This document shows positions 52,660 through 63,135 of a stretch of 64,000 bases of DNA, piece by piece. The stretch is from Patiria miniata (Eukaryota; Echinodermata; Asteroidea; Valvatida; Asterinidae): positions 32,601,334 through 32,665,333 of the forward strand of contig NW_024037074.1 of NCBI RefSeq assembly GCF_015706575.1. Direction: 5' to 3'. Each line of letters opens with the position of its first letter. The first letter of the stretch is position 1. The position numbers and the translations under genes are program-made. The notes beneath the pieces were generated by a model. That model was not told where the DNA came from. It saw nothing but the letters and a program-made list of their open reading frames with translations, and did no database searches.

Positions 52660-54960
52660 GTTTTGGACATTTGGGTAAAAAACTGAAATGTTTTTTTCCT
52701 CCCTGGATCCTAGCTGTAGTGAGCTGAAATCTTCAGGGATTCATTTCTGGCCTCTACCCACCTTGTGTGAACATTTGACTGAATTTCGTGAAGTTGGATT
52801 TTTGGGCAAAACTTGGAATTTTTGATGACCGCGGATATGGATTTTTTTTAGTTTTGGGACATTTGGGTAAAAAACTGAAATGTTTTTCCTCCCTGGATCC
52901 TAGCTGTAGTGAGCTGAAATCTTCACAGGGATTCATTTCTGGCCTCTACCACCTGTGTGAACATTTGACTGAATTTCGTGAAGTTGGATTTTTGGGCCAA
53001 AACTTGGAATTTTTGATGACCGCGGATATGGATTTTTTTTAGTTTTGGGACATTTGGGTAAAAAACTGAAATGTTTTTTCCTCCCTGGATCCTAGCTGTA
53101 GTGAGCTGAAATCTTCAGGGGATTCATTTCTGGCCTCTACCCACCTCTTGTGTGAACATTTGACTGAATTTCGTGAAGTTGGATTTTTGGGCCAAAACTT
53201 GGAATTTTTGATGACCGCGGATATGGATTTTTTTTAGTTTTGGGACATTTGGGTAAAAAACTGAAATGTTTTTTTCCTCCCTGGATCCTAGCTGTAGTGA
53301 GCTGAAATCTTCAGGGGATTCATTTCTGGCCTCTACCCACCTTGTGTGAACATTTGACTGAATTTCGTGAAGTTGGATTTTTGGGCCAAAACTTGGAATT
53401 TTGATGACCGCGGATATGGATTTTTTTTTAGTTTTGGGACATTTGGGTAAAAAACTGAAATGTTTTTTTCCTCCCTGGATCCTAGCTGTAGTGAGCTGAA
53501 ATCTTCAGGGGATTCATTTCTGGCCTCTACCCACCTTGTGTGAACATTTGACTGAATTTCGTGAAGTTGATTTTTGGGCCAAAACTTGGAATTTTTGATG
53601 ACCGCGGATATGGATTTTTTTTTAGTTTTGGGACATTTGGGTAAAAAACTGAAATGTTTTTTTCCTCCCTGGATCCTAGCTGTAGTGAGCTGAAATCTTC
53701 AGGGGATTCATTTCTGGCCTCTACCCACCTTGTGTGAACATTGACTGAATTTCGTGAAGTTGGATTTTTGGGCCAAAACTTGGAATTTTTGATGACCGCG
53801 GATATGGATTTTTTTTTAGTTTTGGGACATTTGGGTAAAAAACTGAAATGTTTTTCCTCCCTGGATCCTAGCTGTAGTGAGCTGAAATCTTCAGGGGATT
53901 CATTTCTGGCCTCTACCCACCTTGTGTGAACATTTGACTGAATTTCGTGAAGTTGGATTTTGGGCCAAAACTTGGAATTTTTGATGACCGCGGATATGGA
54001 TTTTTTTTTAGTTTTGGACATTTGGGTAAAAAACTGAAATGTTTTTTTCCTCCCTGGATCCTAGCTGTAGTGAGCTGAAATCTTCAGGGGATTCATTTCT
54101 GGCCTCTACCCACCTTGTGTGAACATTTGACTGAATTTCGTGAAGTTGGATTTTTGGGCCAAAACTTGGAATTTTTGATGACCGCGGATATGGATTTTTT
54201 TTAGTTTTGGGACATTTGGGTAAAAAACTGAAATGTTTTTTTCCTCCCTGGATCCTAGCTGTAGTGAGCTGAAATTCACAGGATTCATTTCTGGCCTCTA
54301 CCCACCTTGTGTGAACATTTGACTGAATTTCGTGAAGTTGGATTTTTGGGCCAAAACTTGGAAATTTTGATGACCGCGGATATGGATTTTTTTTTAGTTT
54401 TGGACATTTGGGTAAAAAACTGAAATGTTTTTTTCCTCCCTGGATCCTAGCTGTAGTGAGCTGAAATCTTCAGGGGATTCATTTCTGGCCTCTACCCACC
54501 TTGTGTGAACATTTGACTGAATTTCGTGAAGTTGGATTTTGGGCCAAAACTTGGAATTTTGATGACCGCGGATATGGATTTTTTTTAGTTTTGGACATTT
54601 GGGTAAAAAACTGAAATGTTTTTTTCCTCCCTGGATCCTAGCTGTGTAGTGAGCTGAAATCTTCAGGGGATTCATTTCTGGCCTCTACCCACCTTGTGTG
54701 AACATTTGACTGAATTTCGTGAAGTTGGATTTTTTGGCCAAAACTTGGAATTTTTGATGACCGCGGATATGGATTTTTTTTAGTTTTGGGACATTTGGGT
54801 AAAAAACTGAAATGTTTTTTTCCTCCCTGGATCCTAGCTGTAGTGAGCTGAAATCTTCAGGGGATTCATTTCTGGCCTCTACCCACCTTGTGTGAACATT
54901 TGACTGAATTTCGTGAAGTTGGATTTTTGGGCCAAAACTTGGAATTTTTGATGACCGCGG
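52660..54960 (+). repeat. Run of uniform AG-type monomers
   Basis: Twelve consecutive units, beginning with the one whose variable site is near 52657 and ending near 54780, all carry AG after the T tract. The run is broken by GG at about 54975. Elsewhere a non-AG unit usually appears within four monomers. Local homogenisation by one monomer type would produce this. Three of the units carry small lesions (52923, 54274, 54646), so the uniformity is limited to the diagnostic site. Confidence 0.55.
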
Positions 54961-57900
54961 ATATGGATTTTTTTTTGGTTTGGACATTTGGGTAAAAAAC
55001 TGAAATGTTTTTTTCCTCCCTGGATCCTAGCTGTAGTGAGCTGAAATCTTCAGGGGATTCATTTCTGGCCTCTACCCACCTTGTGTGAACATTTGACTGA
55101 ATTTCGTGAAGTTGGATTTTTGGCCAAACAAAACTTGGAATTTTTGATGACCGCGGATATGGATTTTTTTTTAGTTTTGGGACATTTGGGTAAAAAACTG
55201 AAATGTTTTTTCCTCCCTGGATCCTAGCTGTAGTGAGCTGAAATCTTCAGGGGATTCATTTCTGGCCTCTACCCACCTTGTGTGAACATTTGACTGAATT
55301 TCGTGAAGTTGGATTTTTGGGCCAAAACTTGGAATTTTTGATGACCGCGGATATGGATTTTTTTTAGTTTTGGGACATTTGGGTAAAAAACTGAAATTTT
55401 TTTTCCTCCCTGGATCCTAGCTGTAGTGAGCTGAAATCTTCAGGGGATTCATTTCTGGCCTCTACCCACCTTGTGTGAACATTTGACTGAATTTCGTGAA
55501 GTTGGATTTTTGGGCCAAAACTTGGAATTTTTGATGACCGCGGATATGGATTTTTTTTTAGTTTTGGGACATTTGGGTAAAAACTGAAATGTTTTTTCCT
55601 CCCTGGATCCTAGCTGTAGTGAGCTGAAATCTTCAGGGGATTCATTTCTGGCCTCTACCCACCTTGTGTGAACATTTGACTGAATTTCGTGAAGTTGGAT
55701 TTTTTGGCCAAAACTTGAATTTTTGATGACCGCGGATATGGATTTTTTTTTGTTTTTGGGACATTTGGGTAAAAAACTGAAATTTTTTTTCCTCCCTGGA
55801 TCCTAGCTGTAGTGAGCTGAAATCTTCAGGGGATTCATTTCTGGCCTCTACCCACCTGTGTGAACATTGACTGAATTTCGTGAAGTTGGATTTTTGGGCC
55901 AAAACTTGGAATTTTTGATGACCGCGGATATGGATTTTTTTTTAGTTTTGGGACATTTGGGTAAAAAACTGAAATGTTTTTTTCCTCCCTGGATCCTAGC
56001 TGTAGTGAGCTGAAATCTTCAGGGGATTCATTTCTGGCCTCTACCCACCTTGTGTGAACATTTGACTGAATTTCGTGAAGTTGGATTTTTGGGCCAAAAC
56101 TTGGAATTTTTGATGACCGCGGATATGGATTTTTTTTTGGTTTTTGGACATTTGGGTAAAAAACCTGAAATGTTTTTTCCTCCCTGGATCCTAGCTGTAG
56201 TGAGCTGAAATCTTCAGGGGATTCATTTCTGGCCTCTACCCACCTTGTGTGAACATTTGACTGAATTTCGTGAAGTTGGATTTTTGGGCCAAAACTTGGA
56301 ATTTTTGATGACCGCGGATATGGATTTTTTTTGTTTTGGGACATTTGGGTAAAAAACTGAAATTTTTTTTCCTCCCTGGATCCTAGCTGTAGTGAGCTGA
56401 AATCTTCAGGGGATTCATTTCTGGCCTCTACCCACCTTGTGTGAACATTTGACTGAATTTCGTGAAGTTGGATTTTTGGGCCAAAACTTGGAATTTTGAT
56501 GACCGCGGATATGGATTTTTTTAGTTTTGGGACATTTGGGTAAAAAACTGAAATGTTTTTTTCCTCCCTGGATCCTAGCTGTAGTGAGCTGAAATCTTCA
56601 GGGGATTCATTTCTGGCCTCTACCCACCTTGTGTGAACATTTGACTGAATTTCGTGAAGTTGGATTTTTGGGCCAAAACTTGGAATTTTGATGACCGCGG
56701 ATATGGATTTTTTTTTAGTTTTGGGACATTTGGGTAAAAAACTGAAATGTTTTTTCCTCCCTGGATCCTAGCTGTAGTGAGCTGAAATCTTCAGGGGATT
56801 CATTTCTGGCCTCTACCCACCTCGTGTGAACATTTGACTGAATTTCGTGAAGTGGATTTTTGGGCCAAAACTTGGAATTTTGATGACCGCGGATATGGAT
56901 TTTTTTTTAGTTTTGGGACATTTGGGTAAAAAACTGAAATGTTTTTTTCCTCCCTGGATCCTAGCTGTAGTGAGCTGAAATCTTCAGGGGATTCATTTCT
57001 GGCCTCTACCCACCTTGTGTGAACATTTGACTGAATTTGTGAAGTTGGATTTTTGGGCCAAAACTTGGAATTTTTGATGACCGCGGATATGGATTTTTTT
57101 TTAGTTTTGGGACATTTGGGTAAAAAACTGAAATGTTTTTTTCCTCCCTGGATCCTAGCTGTAGTGAGCTGAAATCTTCAGGGGATTCATTTCTGGCCTC
57201 TACCCACCTTGTGTGAACATTTGACTGAATTTCGGAATGTGATTTTTGGGCAAAACTTGGAAATTTTGATGACCGCGGATATGGATTTTTTTTTTAGTTT
57301 GGGACATTTGGGTAAAAAAACTGAAATGTTTTTTTCCTCCCTGGATCCTAGCTGTAGTGAGCTGAAATCTTCAGGGGATTCATTTCTGGCCTCTACCCAC
57401 CTTGTGTGAACATTTGACTGAATTTCGTGAAGTTGGATTTTTGGGCCAAAAACTTGGAATTTTTGATGACCGCGGATATGGATTTTTTTTGTTTTGGGAC
57501 ATTTGGGTAAAAAACTGAAATGTTTTTTTCCTCCCTGGATCCTAGCTGTAGTGAGCCGAAATCTTCAGTTTTCATTTCTGGCCTCTACCCACTTGTGTGA
57601 ACATTTGACTGAATTTCGTGAAGTTGGATTTTTGGGCCAAAACTTGGAATTTTTGATGACCGGGATATGGATTTTTTTTTAGTTTTGGGACATTTGGGTA
57701 AAAAACTGAAATGTTTTTTTCCTCCCTGGATCCTAGCTGTAGTGAGCTGAAATCTTCAGGGGATTCATTTCTGGCCTCTACCCACCTTGTGTGAACATTT
57801 GACTGAATTCGTGAAGTTGGATTTTTGGGCCAAAACTTGGAAATTTTGATGACCGCGGATATGGATTTTTTTTTAGTTTTGGGACATTTGGGTAAAAAAC

Positions 57901-60036
57901 TGAAATGTTTTTTTCCTCCTGGATCCTAGCTGTAGTGAGCTGAAATCTTCAGGGATTCATTTCTGGCCTCTACCCACCTTGTGTGAACATTTGACTGAAT
58001 TTCGTGAAGTGGATTTTGGGCCAAAACTTGGAATTTTTGATGACCGCGGATATGGATTTTTTTTAGTTTTGGACATTTGGGTAAAAAACTGAAATGTTTT
58101 TTTCCTCCTGGATCCTAGCTGTAGTGAGCTGAAATCTTCAGGGGATTCATTTCTGGCCTCTACCCACCTTGTGTGAACATTTGACTGAATTTCGAAGTTG
58201 GATTTTTGGGCCAAAACTTGGAATTTTTGATGACCGCGGATATGGATTTTTTTTAGTTTTGGGACATTTGGGTAAAAAACTGAAATGTTTTTTTCCTCCC
58301 TGGATCCTAGCTGTAGTGAGCTGAAATCTTCAGGGGATTCATTTCTGGCCTCTACCCACCTTGTGTGAACATTTGACTGAATTTCGTGAAGTTGGATTTT
58401 TGGGCCAAAACTGGAATTTTTGATGACCGCGGATATGGATTTTTTTTGAGTTTTGGGACATTGGGGTAAAAAACTGAAATGTTTTTTTCCTCCTGGATCC
58501 TAGCTGTAGTGAGCTGAAATCTTCAGGGGATTCATTTCTGGCCTCTACCCACCTTGTGTGAACATTTGACTGAATTTCGTGAAGTTGGATTTTTGGGCCA
58601 AAACTTGGAATTTTTGATGACCGCGGATATGGATTTTTTTTAGTTTTGGGACATTTGGGTAAAAAACTGAAATGTTTTTTTCCTCCCTGGATCCTAGCTG
58701 TAGTGAGCTGAAATCTTCAGGGGATTCATTTCTGGCCTCTACCCACCTCGTGTGAACATTTGACTGAATTTCGTGAAGTTGGATTTTGGGGCAAAACTTG
58801 GAATTTTTGATGACCGCGGATATGGATTTTTTTTTGGTTTTGGGACATTTGGGTAAAAAACTGAAAGTTTTTTTCCTCCCTGGATCCTAGCTGTAGTGAG
58901 CTGAAATCTTCAGGGGATTCATTTCTGGCCTCTACCCACCTTGTGTGAACATTTGACTGAATTTCGTGAAGTTGGATTTTTTGGGCCAAAACTTGGAATT
59001 TTTGATGACCGCGGATATGGATTTTTTTTTTTGTAGTTTTGGGACATTTGGGTAAAAAAACTGAAATGTTTTTTCCTCCCTGGATCCTAGCTGTAGTGAG
59101 CTGAAATCTTCAGGGGATTCATTTCTGGCCTCTACCCACCTGTGTGAACATTTGACTGAATTTCGTGAAGTTGGATTTTTGGGCCAAACTTGGAATTTTT
59201 GATGACCGCGGATATGGATTTTTTTTGAGTTTTGGGACATTTGGGTAAAAAACTGAAATGTTTTTTCCTCCCTGGATCCTAGCTGTAGTGAGCTGAAATC
59301 TTCAGGGGATTCATTTCTGGCCTCTACCCACCTTGTGTGAACATTTGACTGAATTTCGTGAAGTTGGATTTTTGGGCCAAAACTTGGAATTTTTGATGAC
59401 CGCGGATATGGATTTTTTTTTTGTTTTGGGACATTTGGGGTAAAAAACTGAAATGTTTTTTTCCTCCCTGGATCCTAGCTGTAGTGAGCTGAAATCTTCA
59501 GGGGATTCATTTCTGGCCTCTACCCACCTTGTGTGAACATTTGACTGAATTCGTGAGTTGGATTTTTGGGCCAAAACTTGGAATTTTGATGACCGCGGAT
59601 ATGGATTTTTTTTAGTTTTGGGACATTTGGGTAAAAAACTGAAATGTTTTTTTCCTCCCTGGATCCTAGCTGTAGTGAGCTGAAATCTTCAGGGGATTCA
59701 TTTCTGGCCTCTACCACCTTGTGTGAACATTTGACTGAATTTCGTGAAGTTGGATTTTTGGGCCAAAACTTGGAATTTTTGATGACCGCGGATATGGATT
59801 TTTTTTTAGAGGACTTGGGTAAAAACTGAAATTTTTTTCCTCCCTGGATCCTAGCTGTAGTGAGCTGAAATCTTCAGGGGATTCATTTCTGGCCTCTACC
59901 CACCGTGTGAACATTTGACTGAATTTCGTGAAGTTGGATTTTTGGGCCAAAACTTGGAATTTTGATGACCGCGGATATGGATTTTTTTTTTGGTTTTTGG
60001 GACATTTGGGTAAAAAACTGAAATTTTTTTCCTCCT

Positions 60037-60042
60037 GGATCT
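60037..60042. other. Lost BamHI site (GGATCT)
   Basis: The unit start reads GGATCTAG in place of GGATCCTAG, a loss of one C that destroys the BamHI site present in nearly every other unit. The preceding CCTCC is also shortened (CCTCCTGG) and the T tract lacks its leading G. In a BamHI digest this unit and the one before it would stay joined. Confidence 0.8.
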
Positions 60043-62939
60043 AGCTGTAGTGAGCTGAAATCTTCAGGGGATTCATTTCTGGCCTCTACCCACCTTGTGT
60101 GAAATTTGACTGAATTTCGTGAAGTTGGATTTTTGGCAAAACTTGGAATTTTTGATGACCGCGGATATGGATTTTTTTTTTAGTTTTGGGACATTTGGGT
60201 AAAAAACTGAAATGTTTTTTTCCTCCCTGGATCCTAGCTGTAGTGAGCTGAAATCTTCAGGGGATTCATTTCTGGCCTCTACCCACCTTGTGTGAACATT
60301 TGACTGAATTTCGTGAAGTTGGATTTTTGGGCCAAAACTTGGAATTTTTGATGACCGCGGATATGGATTTTTTTTGAGTTTTTGGACATTTGGGTAAAAA
60401 ACTGAAATGTTTTTTTCCTCCTGGATCCTAGCTGTAGTGAGCTGAAATCTTCAGGGGATTCATTTCTGGCCTCTACCCACCTTGTGAACATTTGACTGAA
60501 TTTCGTGAAGTTGGGATTTTGGGCCAAAACTTGGAATTTTTGATGACCGCGGATATGGATTTTTTTTTTTGGTTTTGGACATTTGGGTAAAAAACTGAAT
60601 GTTTTTTTCCTCCCTGGATCCTAGCTGTAGTGAGCTGAAATCTTCAGGGGATTCATTTCTGGCCTCTACCCACCTGTGTGAACATTTGACTGAATTTCGT
60701 GAAGTTGGATTTTTGGGCCAAAACTTGGAATTTTTGATGACCGCGGATATGGATTTTTTTTTTGGTTTGGGACATTTGGGTTAAAAACTGAAATGTTTTT
60801 TTCCTCCCTGGATCCTAGCTGTAGTGAGCTGAAATCTTCAGGGATTCATTTCTGGCCTCTACCCACCTTGTGTGAACATTTGACTGAATTTCGTGAAGTT
60901 GGATTTTTGGGCCAAAACTTGGAATTTTTGATGACCGCGGATATGGATTTTTTTTTAGTTTTGGACATTTGGGTAAAAACTGAAATGTTTTTTTCCTCCC
61001 TGGATCCTAGCTGTAGTGAGCTGAAATCTTCAGGGGATTCATTTCTGGCCTCTACCCACCTTGTGTGAACATTTGACTGAATTTCGTGAAGTTGGATTTT
61101 TGGCCAAAACTTGAATTTTTTGATGACCGCGGATATGGATTTTTTTTTAGTTTTGGGACATTTGGGTAAAAAACTGAAATGTTTTTTCCTCCTGGATCCT
61201 AGCTGTAGTGAGCTGAAATCTTCAGGGGATTCATTTCTGGCCTCTACCCACCTTGTGTGAACATTTGACTGAATTTCGTGAAGTTGGATTTTTGGGCCAA
61301 AACTTGGAATTTTTGATGACCGCGGATATGGATTTTTTTTTTAGTTGGGACATTTGGGTAAAAAACTGAAATGTTTTTTCCTCCCTGGATCCTAGCTGTA
61401 GTGAGCTGAAATCTTCAGGGGATTCATTTCTGGCCTCTACCCACCTTGTGTGAACATTTGACTGAATTTCGTGAAGTTGGATTTTTGGGCCAAAACTTGG
61501 AATTTTTGATGACCGCGGATATGGATTTTTTTTAGTTTTGGACATTTGGGTAAAAACTGAAATGTTTTTTTTCCTCCCTGGATCCTAGCTGTAGTGAGCT
61601 GAAATCTTCAGGGGATTCATTTCTGGCCTCTACCCACCTTGTGTGAACATTTGACTGAATTTCGTGAAGTTGGATTTTTGGCCAAAACTTGGAATTTTTG
61701 ATGACCGCGGATATGGATTTTTTTTTAGTTTTGGGACATTTGGGTAAAAAACTGAAATGTTTTTTTCCTCCCTGGATCCTAGCTGTAGTGAGCTGAAATC
61801 TTCAGGGATTCATTTCTGGCCTCTACCCACCTTGTGTGAACATTTGACTGAATTTCGTGAAGTTGGATTTTTGGGCCAAAACTTGGAATTTTTGATGACC
61901 GCGGATATGGATTTTTTTTTAGTTTTGGGACATTTGGGTAAAAAACTGAAATGTTTTTTTCCTCCCTGGATCCTAGCTGTAGTGAGCTGAAATCTTCAGG
62001 GGATTCATTTCTGGCCTCTACCCACCTTGTGTGAACATTTGACTGAATTTCGTGAAGTTGGATTTTGGGCCAAAACTTGAATTTTTGATGACCGCGGGAT
62101 ATGGATTTTTTTTTAGTTTTGGGACATTTGGGTAAAAACTGAAATGTTTTTTTCCTCCCTGGATCCTAGCTGTAGTGAGCTGAAATCTTCAGGGGATTCA
62201 TTTCTGGCCTCTACCCACCTTGTGTGAACATTTGACTGAATTTCGTGAAGTTGGATTTTTGGGCCAAAACTTGGAATTTTTGATGACCGCGGATATGGAT
62301 TTTTTTTTGGTTTTGGGACATTTGGGTAAAAAACCTGAAATGTTTTTTCCTCCCTGGATCCTAGCTGTAGTGAGCTGAAATCTTCAGGGGATTCATTTCT
62401 GGCCTCTACCCACCTTGTGTGAACATTTGACTGAATTTCGTGAAGTTGGATTTTTGGGCCAAAACTTGGAATTTTTGATGACCGCGGATATGGATTTTTT
62501 TTTAGTTTTGGACATTTGGGTAAAAAACTGAAATGTTTTTTTCCTCCCTGGATCCTAGCTGTAGTGAGCTGAAATCTTCAGGGGATTCATTTCTGGCCTC
62601 TACCCACCTTGTGTGAACATTTGACTGAATTTCGTGAAGTTGGATTTTTGGGCCAAAACTTGGAATTTTTGATGACCGCGGATATGGATTTTTTTTAGTT
62701 TTGGGACATTTGGGTAAAAAACTGAAATGTTTTTTTCCTCCCTGGATCCTAGCTGTAGTGAGCTGAAATCTTCAGGGGATTCATCATTCTGGCCTCTACC
62801 CACCTTGTGTGAACATTTGACTGAATTTCGTGAAGTTGGATTTTTGGGCCAAAACTTGGAATTTTTGATGACCGCGGATATGGATTTTTTTTGAGTTTTG
62901 GGACATTTGGGTAAAAAACTGAAATGTTTTTTCCTCCCT

Positions 62940-63135
62940 GGATCCTAGCTGTAGTGAGCTGAAATCTTCAGGGGATTCATTTCTGGCCTCTACCCACCTT
63001 GTGTGAACATTTGACTGAATTTCGTGAAGTTGGATTTTTGGGCCAAAACTTGGAATTTTTGATGACCGCGGATATGGATTTTTTTTTGGTTTTTGGACAT
63101 TTGGGTAAAAAACCTGAAATGTTTTTTTCCTCCCT
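62940..63135 (+). repeat. Representative GGTTTTTGGAC / ACCTG subfamily monomer
   Basis: This unit shows the main minority haplotype. AGTTTTGGGAC of the majority is replaced by GGTTTTTGGAC (63088-63098), two substitutions at constant length, and the following ACTG has an extra C (AACCTG, 63111-63116). I found the extra C in 22 units, at about 11850, 13595, 17100, 19044, 20597, 24087, 24667, 25637, 32398, 34528, 34920, 36072, 37230, 39150, 40500, 43790, 48058, 48633, 52490, 56165, 62334 and 63113. Eighteen of them have GGAC and not GGGAC about 15 bases upstream, although GGGAC is the common form overall. Linked differences of this kind mark a true subfamily and are unlikely to be read error. 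Confidence 0.75.
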
